Of a DNA stretch of 64,000 nucleotides, positions 1-9,211 are shown one piece after another. Location of the stretch: NCBI GenBank assembly GCA_034331105.1, contig JAXQGB010000011.1, positions 1 through 64,000 on the forward strand, read 5' to 3'. This stretch comes from Caenicola sp034331105. Its GTDB lineage: Bacteria > Synergistota > Synergistia > Synergistales > Synergistaceae. The notes beneath the pieces are model-generated. The model had not been told where the DNA came from, ran no database searches, and saw only the letters and a list, made by a program, of their open reading frames with translations. A program made the position numbers and the translations under genes. Position 1 is the first letter of the stretch. Each line of letters opens with the position of its first letter.

Positions 1-449
1 TTACTTTTATTCTTCTGTTATCTCTTTGGTAAATATATTTCATGATACGAGCGATTGGCAAGCGTGGGCAAGCAATAGGCAAGCAGTCGTGAAAAACGGC
101 TGAGCAGTTGCTGAGCGATGGCTAAGCAGTTGCTGAGCAGTTGTAGGGGCGGTCAAACGATAGACAAGCGGTCGCTGGTGCCCCTATATCGTCGTCCCCG
201 AATGCTTAAATCGGGGATCCAGTGTCTCTAGGTCTTTGCTATAACTAAATTTACACCCCTTAAATCTAAGCCGCTGGATTCCCGATAGGGACAGGGGCAT
301 TCGGGAACGACGGTGATTTTGGTTCGTGTTTTAAGGTTCTTACAATTGCTTGCCCGCCCCTACGACCGCCCTTACAACTGCTTCACTATCGCTTCCCGCA
401 GGACACAAGTCCTGCAGTTTAGCTATTGCTCAGCCATGCCCTTAATCCC
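1..449. repeat. Intergenic repeat mosaic 1
   Basis: There is no gene here. GGCAAGC words start at 57, 67 and 78. GCTGAGC/GCTAAGC words start at 99, 110, 121 and 132, an exact 11-bp step. A long palindrome follows at 190-312, with arms GTCGTCCCCGAATGC and its complement. Inverse-orientation words (TTGCTTGCC, TTGCTTCCC) and a GCAGGAC/GTCCTGC hairpin lead into the cdaR stop. Bases 57 to about 350 are nearly identical to 25496-25788. Confidence 0.85.
190..312. repeat. Long palindromic element (GTCGTCCCCGAATGC arms)
   Basis: The outer arms CGTCGTCCCCGAATGC and GCATTCGGGAACGACG are complementary apart from one position. The inner arms ATCGGGGATCCAG and CTGGATTCCCGAT also pair. The layout resembles dispersed GGGAATCCAG-type inverted repeats known from other bacteria. 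A second copy lies at 25629-25745. Confidence 0.8.
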
Positions 450-1754
450 CTAATCCACTGCTGTCACAGTTACCTGTTCCGGTTCTATCCTCAGCACTTT
501 AAAATCAGATCTGAGATTCTTTACAAGTACCGGCAGGTTAAGCTGACTTGAAACTATATTGGATACGTCTACATAAAGATCACAAGGCACAGATCCCGGC
601 TGAAGAGCGTCTATTTCTGCCTTTGTACCCTGGATAGTCAGCTTTACCGACTGAGGAGAGAGCTTCCATTCTTTCCCCTGTACAGCCCCCTCGGTCATGA
701 CTCCTACGTTGTTGTATGTCTTCTCCGCAATTTTTTTTCGGATATATATTTCTACTCTTGCCCTTTCAGGACCGCTGATCTCTATTTCAGGCGTTATTTC
801 AACAGGCTGGAGCGGAAGCATGAGGTTAAGATTCTGATCAAGCCCGGAGATATCCACAGGCGGCAGAACAAGGGATGTCATTTTTTTCACAGCAGTACTC
901 TTTCCCTTGATCGCTACGCTTTCGGGTATTATTTTTACAGAATCTAGCTCATATCCCTCGGCAGGTGTTCCGACAACAGAGACCTCGACAGGTATGCTCT
1001 CTCTCAGTATCTCGTTTTCGAGAGCAACTGTCACTCCGACCTTCTTCGGGGTTATGTTGATCCTGTCGGCACTTCCGGAAGTATTTGCTACTTTAACAGG
1101 GAGCGTCATGCTCTCACCGTCTTTGATCTTCTGACCGGGAATAACTGTCTCAAGAGCCTGAACTGCAAGGACATCAGCTTCAGGACCGCTTATCACAGCT
1201 TCCTTGGGAAGGATCTTTGTAGATGATATGACCATGCCTTCCGGTATATTTCCTTCTACCCTGTAAGATATACTCACCGTACGCTCTACATGCCTGTATA
1301 TTTCAACATCAGCTGTTGAGGGCTGCCAGCTTCTCAGCCTTACGAAGGACGGTGTGCTGATGCTTATCGGAAGGTTATATTTGCCCGGCTGCAGCCCCTG
1401 CAGATCTACCCTGACTGTAACATCGGCCTGTTCGACCCTGGAAAGAGCATTGAGGTTTCCTGCCAGCTTAAATTCAACTTTCCTTGAATTGTCGAACATT
1501 GAGTACCCTCTCTGGAGGTTCACATACTCAATGTTCGCAGACATCGAACGTGTTCCGTCGCTGTTTCCGTCCCATGCGACGAAAGCCCACAACATAAGTG
1601 AGATCACCAGAGAGACAGCAAAAAGGCCAAGATTAGACCTGAGTCTTCCCGTTCCACGTATATTGATCCAGCGATTCAGCCTTTCAATATATTTTTTAGT
1701 TATACCCTGCACTTTCTGAACATCCTTTGGGCTGCCGCTATTATTATTCTTCAT
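450..1754 (-). CDS. cdaR: YbbR-domain protein, CdaA regulator CdaR
   Basis: This 434-residue protein has a short cytoplasmic N-terminus, one transmembrane helix (about residues 44-64, followed by a W-rich exit) and a long extracytoplasmic part made of repeated YbbR-like beta domains. In Firmicutes, CdaR binds the diadenylate cyclase CdaA at the membrane and tunes c-di-AMP synthesis. The ATG at 1754 is preferred over an upstream in-frame codon at 1763 because GGGGAG sits 8 bp before it. The gene overlaps the end of cdaA, so the two are translationally linked. The family is assigned from domain style and context; regulation in this organism is inferred. Confidence 0.88.
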   Translation of the reverse strand: MKNNNSGSPKDVQKVQGITKKYIERLNRWINIRGTGRLRSNLGLFAVSLVISLMLWAFVAWDGNSDGTRSMSANIEYVNLQRGYSMFDNSRKVEFKLAGNLNALSRVEQADVTVRVDLQGLQPGKYNLPISISTPSFVRLRSWQPSTADVEIYRHVERTVSISYRVEGNIPEGMVISSTKILPKEAVISGPEADVLAVQALETVIPGQKIKDGESMTLPVKVANTSGSADRINITPKKVGVTVALENEILRESIPVEVSVVGTPAEGYELDSVKIIPESVAIKGKSTAVKKMTSLVLPPVDISGLDQNLNLMLPLQPVEITPEIEISGPERARVEIYIRKKIAEKTYNNVGVMTEGAVQGKEWKLSPQSVKLTIQGTKAEIDALQPGSVPCDLYVDVSNIVSSQLNLPVLVKNLRSDFKVLRIEPEQVTVTAVD

Positions 1755-2574
1755 TTGGAACACTCCCCGGCCACTGCTGAACGATCTCTTCTCTCAGCCT
1801 GTCCATAAAGTTGGAGCCTCTGCCTTCATAACTGAAATAATGACCGCAAATGCTTCTGAGCTGGGCCTCACTCAATGGTTTTGAGAGCCGGCCGCCAACT
1901 GCAACTGTGATCTCTCCCCGTTCTTCAGAAACTGCTATCGCAAGGGCATCAGACATCTCTGTAACACCGAGAGCAGCTCTGTGCCTGGTTCCGTACCATC
2001 TTGAAATGTCAGTCTTTTCTGTGAGCGGCAAATAACAGCCTGCTGCTATGATATTATTCTGGTCAATGACCACCGCACCGTCATGAAGGGGAGTGCCAGG
2101 CCAGAAGATCGATACCATCAATTCCTCCGTTATGTCTGCCTTGAGGGAAACAGCTGTCCTCCATACCTCTTTGAGGCTTGTGTTTCTCTGAAGTACACAA
2201 AGAGCCCCTATCCTCTGAGATTTGCAGTAAAGCATAGCCTTGGTGAGGTTCTCGGCTTTTATGTCTACCATCTCTTCGTTGTTGTCGACTTTCCACAAGT
2301 GCCCCTTGCCAAGTTCTTCAAGCATGTGCCTCAGTTCTGGCTGGAACAGGATGGGGATGACGATAATGAAAGCACTCAAAAGTTTTCCTATCATCCAGGA
2401 AAGGCTTCTCAGTTCAAGGATATTAGCTAAGGCACCGATCAGTCCAATGATCATTACGCCTCGTATGAGCTGCATGGCTCGAGTTCCGACCAGCAGCAAA
2501 AGAACTCTGTAAATGATAAAGGCAACAATAAAAATGTCAGGGATATCCTGCCAGCGCAAATCAAAAAACGGCAA
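1744..2574 (-). CDS. cdaA: Diadenylate cyclase CdaA
   Basis: This 276-residue membrane enzyme makes c-di-AMP from two ATP. Three N-terminal transmembrane segments are followed by a DAC (DisA_N) domain with both signature motifs: DGAVVID (about residue 165) and RHRAALG (about residue 200). A TTG at 2574 is the likely start, because AGGAGG lies 8 bp upstream of it, whereas an in-frame GTG at 2583 directly abuts that Shine-Dalgarno. The gene is first in a two-gene operon with cdaR. The hairpin/word mosaic at 2601-2757 lies just upstream of its ribosome-binding site and would be in its leader if transcription starts upstream of it. Confidence 0.93.
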   Translation of the reverse strand: MPFFDLRWQDIPDIFIVAFIIYRVLLLLVGTRAMQLIRGVMIIGLIGALANILELRSLSWMIGKLLSAFIIVIPILFQPELRHMLEELGKGHLWKVDNNEEMVDIKAENLTKAMLYCKSQRIGALCVLQRNTSLKEVWRTAVSLKADITEELMVSIFWPGTPLHDGAVVIDQNNIIAAGCYLPLTEKTDISRWYGTRHRAALGVTEMSDALAIAVSEERGEITVAVGGRLSKPLSEAQLRSICGHYFSYEGRGSNFMDRLREEIVQQWPGSVPNEE

Positions 2575-2899
2575 TGGTACCACCTCCTTTTATAAAAGCT
2601 GCGGCGTAAAATATGCCGCGTGAAGCTGCCAGGTGTAACGTCTGGCGTGAAACTGCGACAGAAATCAGTCGCGTGAAGCAATGGTGAAGCAGTTGTTAAG
2701 GGCTGCCAGGTGGAACGTCTGGCGTGAAGCTGCAACGTGAAACGTGTTGCGTGAAGCCGTGGTAAAGCAATTGTTAAGGACGGATCCAATTCATTGCGGC
2801 TGCTTTGGGTCGCAGTCTTTACAACCGCTTCACCATTGCTTCACGGCGATAAAATCGCCGCTTCACGCCGGCGGTCTTCCGGCAGCTTCACGCCTGCTG
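2575..2899. repeat. Intergenic hairpin mosaic 2
   Basis: Five short hairpins lie between GTGAAGC/GTGAAAC words: GCGGC/GCCGC (2601-2619), GCCAG/CTGGC (2628-2646), GCGAC/GTCGC (2655-2672), GCCAG/CTGGC (2705-2723) and GCAAC/GTTGC (2732-2750). The flanks stay constant while the stems change in a complementary way. The right part (2830-2895) carries the same words inverted, with further hairpins (GGCGAT/ATCGCC, GCCGG/CCGGC). Confidence 0.85.
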
Positions 2900-3742
2900 C
2901 TACTGTCCCCTGAGTTTTCTGAGCAGCGCAAGATTTCCCTCATCACCCATTCCCTCTTTGGGTGTTTCAAGTACTGCCGGGACATCTTCGAATCTTTTAT
3001 CGTTTACCAGCATTGAAAAGGGTGCAAGCCCTATAGTTCCTTCTCCCAGGTGCTGGTGCCTGTCTTTTTTGCTTCCTTTTTCCATTTTGCTGTCACTGAG
3101 ATGCCAGCAATGTATCTTTTCCAGGCCTACATTCTTTTGGAGTATTCCTACCAGCCTGTTGTATGATTCGTGAGTCCTTATCTCATATCCTGCTGCAAAA
3201 ACATGGCAAATATCCACACAAAAGCCTATCCTGGGATCATCTTCCAAAAGATCAAGAAGGCCGGAAAACTGAGCCACGTCACCGCCAAGCACTGAACCCT
3301 GTCCGGCCATAGTCTCAAGCAATATCCTTACCTTCATCTCACAGGTACGATCGAGCACTTTCTGAAGAGATGAGGATACCTGCTTCAAAGCCTCTTCCCG
3401 GGTCCCATTGACAGCAAATCCGGGATGGAGGACAACATCGCCGATACTTAGGTTATTACACCTTTCCAGTTCACAGATCAGTGCTTCTTCACTTTTTTCT
3501 CGTGTATCGTCTGTACCTGCAAGGTTTATCAGGTAAGAAGCATGAGACACCACTTTTTTGACTGAGCTATGTTTAGATGCTATGTAAAAATCCTCTATCT
3601 CCTGGAAAGAGAGTGGTTTGTTAAGCCATTGACGCTGGTTCCTCGTGAATATCTGCATTGACTCACAGCCAATTGCGTCAGCTCTCTGATATGCTTTGTG
3701 AAGGCCTCCCGCAGTTGATATATGAGCTCCTATAAGAGCCAC
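2900..3742 (-). CDS. nfo: Endonuclease IV (AP endonuclease)
   Basis: This 280-residue enzyme has the size and sequence of the Nfo/EndoIV TIM-barrel family, which cuts DNA 5' of abasic sites in base excision repair. It begins IGAHISTAGG. The family's three-metal ligand segments are visible in order: HASYLINLAG, HPGF, LLETMAGQG, DICHVFAAG, HLSDSK, DRHQHLGEG and a closing LETPKE. The start codon shares one base with the pyk stop, placing nfo last in dnaX-dnaE-mtrB-pyk-nfo. No unusual residues were seen. Confidence 0.96.
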   Translation of the reverse strand: MALIGAHISTAGGLHKAYQRADAIGCESMQIFTRNQRQWLNKPLSFQEIEDFYIASKHSSVKKVVSHASYLINLAGTDDTREKSEEALICELERCNNLSIGDVVLHPGFAVNGTREEALKQVSSSLQKVLDRTCEMKVRILLETMAGQGSVLGGDVAQFSGLLDLLEDDPRIGFCVDICHVFAAGYEIRTHESYNRLVGILQKNVGLEKIHCWHLSDSKMEKGSKKDRHQHLGEGTIGLAPFSMLVNDKRFEDVPAVLETPKEGMGDEGNLALLRKLRGQ

Positions 3743-5499
3743 TACTGGCTCCGCCCCAGATAGACTACTCCGCGTATCCCGTCAAGGGTTATTAACATAC
3801 CGTCCTCGACAGCATCAAATATACCTGAAACTCCAACAATTCCCGGAAGTCCCAGATCTAAGGAGGCTACTGCGGTATGGCAGGAAAAACCATCCTCTTC
3901 ACTGACGATGCCTGCGGCCCTTTCCATGGAGGGTATGAAACCCCGGTCAGTTTTTCTTACGACCAGGATCGAACCAGGAGTTACCTTCTCATTTGCTTCC
4001 TCGCAGCTTTCTGCCTTGCAAACTACCCCTCTGACTTTTCTTTTTATAAGAGAGAGCCCTTTTCCGATTATTTCTCCAACAGTATAGACTTGAACTAAAT
4101 TAGTACTGCCCGGAACACCAAGTGGGATCCCAGATGTGAATACGACGTTATCCCCGCCTTTGATAAGCCCTTCTTCCTGGACTAAGGTGAGGGCATTTGA
4201 AACAGATTCTTCAACATCTGTAGTAAATGGACAAACCAGTGGATATACCCCCCAGACAAGAGCCAGTTCACGCCATGTTGAAAACGAAGGCGTCAGTGCA
4301 ATGACCGGGCAGTTAGGCCTGTACTTGCTGACCATCCTTGCTGTTGACCCGCTTCTCGTCAAGGAAAGGATAGCAGCCGCGTTTACTGTTTCAGCAATAT
4401 CCCGTGCAGCACGGCTTACAGCATCCGCTATTTCTCCGCAGTTAAAAAATATCTTCGGTGTTCTTTGCCATTCCCTGAGGTTTTCTTCTGTCCTCATCAA
4501 TATTTTATTCATTATCTTTACTGATTCAACAGGATATTTGCCGCTTGCTGTTTCGCCTGAAAGCATAACTGCATCTGCACCGTCTATTACAGCATTGGCG
4601 ACATCGCTTGCCTCTGCCCGCGTCGGCTTGGGATTACGGATCATTGAATCAAGCATCTGCGTTGCCACTATGGCCGGCTTACCCTGTGAGCGGCATTTCT
4701 CGATTATCTCTTTCTGGACCATCGGGACATCTTCAGTGGGCATTTCAACACCAAGATCACCCCTCGCGACCATTATTCCGTCTACGACAGCAAGTATTTC
4801 ATCTATATTTTCGACCGAGTGTCTTGTTTCTATCTTTGCGATTATCTTTGATTCGCCCGAATTTTCCTCTAAAACTTTTCTTACGCCAATGATATCTTCC
4901 TTTCCCCTGACGAAAGAAACAGCTATATAGTCAACTTTGTGCTCAACGCCCCATCTGATGTCGCTTATATCCTTATCTGTAAGCGTCGGGACTGAAAGGT
5001 TCGCTCCCGGCACGTTGACGCCCTTCTTTTCACCAAGTTCTCCGCCTACCAGGACACGGCATTTGATCGCTGCGGGGTCAAGGGCTTCGACTGACAGAAG
5101 AATAGAACCGTCGTCTATAAATATTTCCTGACCAACAGAGACCTCCTTATAAAGATCAGGATAATCTACATATACTCCATCTGCGTTGCCCTCGACAGGT
5201 TCAAAGAAAAGATAGAATTCTTTGCCCGATTCAAGCCAGACCTTTTCATGATTTGGCAGCATGCCGGTCCTTATCTCAGGGCCCTTTGTGTCGAGCAGTG
5301 TCGCGACAGGCCTGCGAAGTTTGGCTTCGACTTTGCGGACATTGTCAATTGTCCTTGTATGCGAGGCATAGTCTCCGTGGCTGAAGTTCATACGAGCAAC
5401 ATTCATCCCGGAGCTCACAAGCTGAGTGATGGTCTCCTCCTCCCAGCACGCCGGACCCATGGTGCAAATTATTTTAACTTTTCTCTCTAATCTTTTCAT
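3742..5499 (-). CDS. pyk: Pyruvate kinase with C-terminal PEP-utilizer domain
   Basis: This enzyme of 585 residues transfers phosphate from PEP to ADP. The N-terminal (beta/alpha)8 core starts KIICTMGPA and contains NFSHG, DTKGPEIRTG, KIETRHSVENI, MVARGDLGVE and the TRAEASDVANAV segment. The last ~90 residues form a PEP-utilizer mobile domain with an SCHTAVAS segment in place of the usual TSHxAI signature, as in Bacillus/Geobacillus-type enzymes. The ATG at 5499 gives the usual short lead; an in-frame GTG at 5514 is possible. It follows mtrB by about 18 bp. Confidence 0.95.
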   Translation of the reverse strand: MKRLERKVKIICTMGPACWEEETITQLVSSGMNVARMNFSHGDYASHTRTIDNVRKVEAKLRRPVATLLDTKGPEIRTGMLPNHEKVWLESGKEFYLFFEPVEGNADGVYVDYPDLYKEVSVGQEIFIDDGSILLSVEALDPAAIKCRVLVGGELGEKKGVNVPGANLSVPTLTDKDISDIRWGVEHKVDYIAVSFVRGKEDIIGVRKVLEENSGESKIIAKIETRHSVENIDEILAVVDGIMVARGDLGVEMPTEDVPMVQKEIIEKCRSQGKPAIVATQMLDSMIRNPKPTRAEASDVANAVIDGADAVMLSGETASGKYPVESVKIMNKILMRTEENLREWQRTPKIFFNCGEIADAVSRAARDIAETVNAAAILSLTRSGSTARMVSKYRPNCPVIALTPSFSTWRELALVWGVYPLVCPFTTDVEESVSNALTLVQEEGLIKGGDNVVFTSGIPLGVPGSTNLVQVYTVGEIIGKGLSLIKRKVRGVVCKAESCEEANEKVTPGSILVVRKTDRGFIPSMERAAGIVSEEDGFSCHTAVASLDLGLPGIVGVSGIFDAVEDGMLITLDGIRGVVYLGRSQ

Positions 5500-5517
5500 A
5501 ATAGGTGAATACACCTT

Positions 5518-5760
5518 TTACTTTCCGCTCTTGATCTCACCGTGTTTTGTCAATATAGTGGCAGAGCCTCTGATTTTCATTGCCGATATGTGTTCGGTAA
5601 ACTGGGCGATCCATACTTCCCCTTCGTCAAGCTTCTCAGTGTGGAGAAACCTGTTCTCGGCACCTCTCGTCACACCTATGACTGTAACTCCGTTCTCAAG
5701 CGCTTTCACCGTGATATAGTCTCCGCCGGTGAGGCGTCCTTCGCTGTCGCTCTGAGGCAT
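5518..5760 (-). CDS. mtrB: TRAP, trp RNA-binding attenuation protein
   Basis: This 80-residue protein is collinear with Bacillus MtrB. Matching blocks are ITVKALENGVTVIG, TRG, HTEKLDEGE, IAQFTEH and MKIRG. Lys43, Lys62 and Arg64 occupy the positions of the three RNA-contacting residues of B. subtilis TRAP (K37, K56, R58), and the Trp-pocket TRG and Q-F-T segments are kept. TRAP forms an 11-subunit ring that binds (G/U)AG repeats in trp leaders when loaded with tryptophan. The ATG at 5760 is preferred because AGGAGAGG lies 5 bp upstream; an in-frame ATG at 5778 lacks a good site. It sits between dnaE and pyk rather than beside folE. Confidence 0.93.
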   Translation of the reverse strand: MPQSDSEGRLTGGDYITVKALENGVTVIGVTRGAENRFLHTEKLDEGEVWIAQFTEHISAMKIRGSATILTKHGEIKSGK

Positions 5761-5791
5761 GAATACCTCTCCTCTCATCTGCTTTTGTCCG

Positions 5792-8700
5792 TCAGGAGCA
5801 ATATGCCCTGCCCTTTGAATGATCTATGATATCTGCACACAGTTTCTCGTTAAGGTCTACCTTGATCGACTTGAGCAAGGAGACGACTGTCTGTTCAGAA
5901 TTAACTAATTTAAGCAGTACGTCATACTTGCCGGGATGTTTTCGAAGCAGTTTACAGAGATCTCCATAAAAAGCCTCTCCCATTCCTTCTGCTTCAACTG
6001 TAATTGTAACATGAGGCGTAAGGAACGACTGAAAATCTTCTTCGGGGTAGACCTCGTCGGCAAGTATGGAAAGTCCCCTGTCCTGCCTTACCTGCCCCCT
6101 GATGAAGTAAAGGGACCCCACATTCAGGATCGGTTTGTATTTGCTCCATTGTTTGGGGAACATCACAGCCTCGATAGTTGCTTCGGAATCCTCAAAATCC
6201 AGGACTCCCATAGGGTCTCCTTTTTTGGTATAGCGTTCCTTATATGAAGTAAGCAGACCTGCAGTAACGACCTGTTGGTTACCGGCCTGCCAGAGCTGCA
6301 TGTCTGAGAATGAGCAGTTGATATAATTTTTGATAATGGGGAAATAATTATCGTAAGGGTGTCCTGAGATATAAAGCCCCATGCTCTCCTTTTCAAAATC
6401 AAGCTTTTGCCTGACAGAAAAATCTTCGCATTCATCCATCACCGGATCAAGCACTGCGTCCTCCACGTTGTCGAAAAGAGAGCACTGGTTGGTATCGGTA
6501 CACCTCTTCGATGCGTACTCCAAAAACGAAGGCAGCGCATTCAGAAGCTTTGCCCTGTTCTTTTCAAGGCTGTCGAAGGCTCCGGATTTTATGAGGTTCT
6601 CTATTACGCCCCTGTTTACCACCCGCGTGTCAATTTTCAGGAAGAAATCCCAGAAGGATTGAAATGCTCCCTCTTTTTCACGCAACTCTGTGATGTTTTT
6701 TACCGCGCTGTGTCCTACCTTTGCAACTGCAGACAACCCAAGTCTTATTATCTCTCCAGAGGCAGAGAAATCTTCTTTGGATTCATTAATATCTGGAGGT
6801 AACACAGAGTATCCAGCCTCTCTAACGCTTCTTATATACTGCCCTAAAACGCTCATTTTCGATCCTACGATACTGGAAAGATAAGCAGCAAGGAACTCAG
6901 GACCGTAGTTGGCCTTTAACCACGCGGTCCTGTAGCTTATTAGTGCGTATGCAGCGCTGTGGGACTTGTTGAATCCATATCCCGCAAATTTTTCGATGAT
7001 GTCATATATCTCTCCGGCTTTTCTTGGATCGACATTGTTTTTGACTGCCCCTCCTATGAATTTCTCCCGCTGTTCAGCCATTACCTCTGCTTTTTTCTTT
7101 CCCATGGCCCTCCTGAGGAGGTCGGCTTCCCCAAGAGTGTAACCTGCGAGAGCTGATGCGCTCTGCATGACCTGTTCCTGATAGAGTATGACTCCGTAAG
7201 TTTCCTTCATAGATTCTGCAAGTGCAGGATGGAGGAAATGGACAGGTTCTTCCTTGTGTTTACACCTTACATACTGGTCTGCCATTCCACTTTCCAGCGG
7301 TCCCGGTCTATAAAGGGCGACAAGTGCTATCAGATCTTCAAAACAGTCAGGCTTCATCCTTATGACCAGTGCTGTCATGCCGCTGGATTCAAGCTGGAAT
7401 ACCCCCAGTGTGTCACCGCGCTGGAGCATTTCGAATGTCTTCTGGTCATCCATCGGGATATCTTCCAGGTCTATGGTCCCCTTGCCGTTAGACTTGATAT
7501 TTTCCAGCGCTCCCTCAATAACAGAAAGCGTCCTTAACCCGAGAAAATCCATTTTTACAAGCCCAAGCTTTTCGACCGGGTCCATTGAATACTGTGTTAC
7601 TATCTGGTTTTCTCCGAATTTTCTCACCGGGACCATTTCAATTATCGGTTTAGGCGTAATGACGACGCCTGCGGCATGCTGCGAACAATGTCTTGATATC
7701 CCCTCTATGTTGGCTGATATATCGAGGAGTTTCTTTACCGCAGGTTCGGTGTCATATATGGCCTTGAGGTCAGGGACCCCTGCAAGCGCTTCGCCTATGT
7801 TGGTGATCCCGGATTTCAGTGAATCGGGTATCAGCTTCGTGACTCTGCGAACATCGGGAACAGTCATTCCCAACGCTCTGCCAACATCCGTGATCGCACC
7901 CTTACTCTTCATGCGGTCGAAGGTAATTATCTGTGCTACTCTGTCGCTGCCGTACTTCTGCACTATATACTCTATAAGTTCGTCCCTTCTTTTATCAGAG
8001 ACGTCAGTATCGATATCAGGCATGCTTATGCGTTCAGGATTAAGGAAACGTTCAAAAAGCAGATTGTATTTAATGGGGTCAAGATCTGTTATGCCAAGAG
8101 ACCAGGCTACTACGGAACCTGCCGCAGATCCTCTGCCGGGACCGATCGGTATACCTCTCTCCCTGGCAGCTGAGATGATGTCGGCAACAATGCAGAAATA
8201 GCCGGGGAATCCCATTTGTTCGATCACGCCAAGTTCGTAGTAAAGGCGCTCAAGATAATTTTCAGGGGGAGCATCGCTTTTGAGCCTTTTTTTGAGCCCT
8301 GCCTCTGCTGTCCTTCGGAGATAAGATTCGAGTGTCTCGCCCTCGGGAAGCGGAAATTCAGGAAGGTAATAATGTCCCATTTCAAGTTTAACGTCGCATC
8401 TGTCCGCTATCTTCTGCGTGTTGAGAAGAGATTCAGGGATCTCTGTGCCGAAAAGGTCCCACATTTCCTGCGGAGACCTGTAGTAATAGTCATTTCCCCT
8501 GAACCTGTACCTGTTAGGGTCATCCACATTGCTGTTTGTCTGAACACAAAGAAGAACGTCATGCCACTCAGCATCAGCTTTACGCATATAATGAACGTCG
8601 TTTGTTGCTATCAGTGGATAATTATCTTTCTTTGCAATTTCAATAAGCCTTTTATTGACGATGGCCTGCTCGGGAATGCTGTTGTGCTGCAGTTCCAGGA

Positions 8701-9211
8701 AAAAATTACCTTCACCGAGTATGTCCCTGTAGAGGGCGGCTCTGGAGACTGCGCCCTCCATGTCACCTTTTAGTATAAGTCCCGGTATCTCGCCTCCAAG
8801 ACAGGCGGAGGCGCCTATTATCCCCTTACTGTATTTAGAGAGGAGTTCGTGGTCTATCCTTGGTTTGTAATAGAATCCGTCTGTGTTCGCAACAGAAACT
8901 ATCCTCATGAGGTTGTGGTACCCCTCTTCATTTTCGGCGAGCAGTAAAAGGTGGTACTGGCTTTTGCCCTCCCTGCAGGTATAGCCGTTAGGGTCGACGT
9001 AAACCTCGCATCCAAGGATCGGTTTTACACCCTGAGCCCTACATTTGGTGTAAAACTCCACACATCCGTACATAACTCCGTGGTCGGTGATCGCTATGGA
9101 GTCCATCCCCATTTCGACAGCTGCAGATGCAAGGCTGTCACACTTATTTGCGCCGTCCAGCAAGCTGTACTCACTGTGGACGTGCAAATGGACAAATGGC
9201 CTCTCACTCAT
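5792..9211 (-). CDS. dnaE: DNA polymerase III subunit alpha (DnaE)
   Basis: This 1139-residue replicative polymerase has DnaE1 length. The N-terminal PHP domain starts with HLHVHSEYSLLDG and keeps further metal-binding style motifs (AITDHG, GCEVYVDP, NDVHYM). The polymerase core contains GPGRGSAAGS and the catalytic aspartate segment PDIDTDVSDKRRDE. A C-terminal OB-fold region begins near VTAGLLTSYKERYTKKG. The start overlaps the dnaX stop as ATGA. Placing alpha and tau/gamma genes in one operon should couple their production. Confidence 0.97.
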   Translation of the reverse strand: MSERPFVHLHVHSEYSLLDGANKCDSLASAAVEMGMDSIAITDHGVMYGCVEFYTKCRAQGVKPILGCEVYVDPNGYTCREGKSQYHLLLLAENEEGYHNLMRIVSVANTDGFYYKPRIDHELLSKYSKGIIGASACLGGEIPGLILKGDMEGAVSRAALYRDILGEGNFFLELQHNSIPEQAIVNKRLIEIAKKDNYPLIATNDVHYMRKADAEWHDVLLCVQTNSNVDDPNRYRFRGNDYYYRSPQEMWDLFGTEIPESLLNTQKIADRCDVKLEMGHYYLPEFPLPEGETLESYLRRTAEAGLKKRLKSDAPPENYLERLYYELGVIEQMGFPGYFCIVADIISAARERGIPIGPGRGSAAGSVVAWSLGITDLDPIKYNLLFERFLNPERISMPDIDTDVSDKRRDELIEYIVQKYGSDRVAQIITFDRMKSKGAITDVGRALGMTVPDVRRVTKLIPDSLKSGITNIGEALAGVPDLKAIYDTEPAVKKLLDISANIEGISRHCSQHAAGVVITPKPIIEMVPVRKFGENQIVTQYSMDPVEKLGLVKMDFLGLRTLSVIEGALENIKSNGKGTIDLEDIPMDDQKTFEMLQRGDTLGVFQLESSGMTALVIRMKPDCFEDLIALVALYRPGPLESGMADQYVRCKHKEEPVHFLHPALAESMKETYGVILYQEQVMQSASALAGYTLGEADLLRRAMGKKKAEVMAEQREKFIGGAVKNNVDPRKAGEIYDIIEKFAGYGFNKSHSAAYALISYRTAWLKANYGPEFLAAYLSSIVGSKMSVLGQYIRSVREAGYSVLPPDINESKEDFSASGEIIRLGLSAVAKVGHSAVKNITELREKEGAFQSFWDFFLKIDTRVVNRGVIENLIKSGAFDSLEKNRAKLLNALPSFLEYASKRCTDTNQCSLFDNVEDAVLDPVMDECEDFSVRQKLDFEKESMGLYISGHPYDNYFPIIKNYINCSFSDMQLWQAGNQQVVTAGLLTSYKERYTKKGDPMGVLDFEDSEATIEAVMFPKQWSKYKPILNVGSLYFIRGQVRQDRGLSILADEVYPEEDFQSFLTPHVTITVEAEGMGEAFYGDLCKLLRKHPGKYDVLLKLVNSEQTVVSLLKSIKVDLNEKLCADIIDHSKGRAYCS

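Noticed and set aside
4136..4930. Long plus-strand open frame of 264 codons
   Set aside because: It is antisense to pyk, whose family motifs are unmistakable; the plus-strand product has no recognisable domain and no ribosome-binding site.
5761..5830. A TRAP binding site in the mtrB leader
   Set aside because: I could not find a run of regularly spaced GAG/TAG triplets on the minus strand here.
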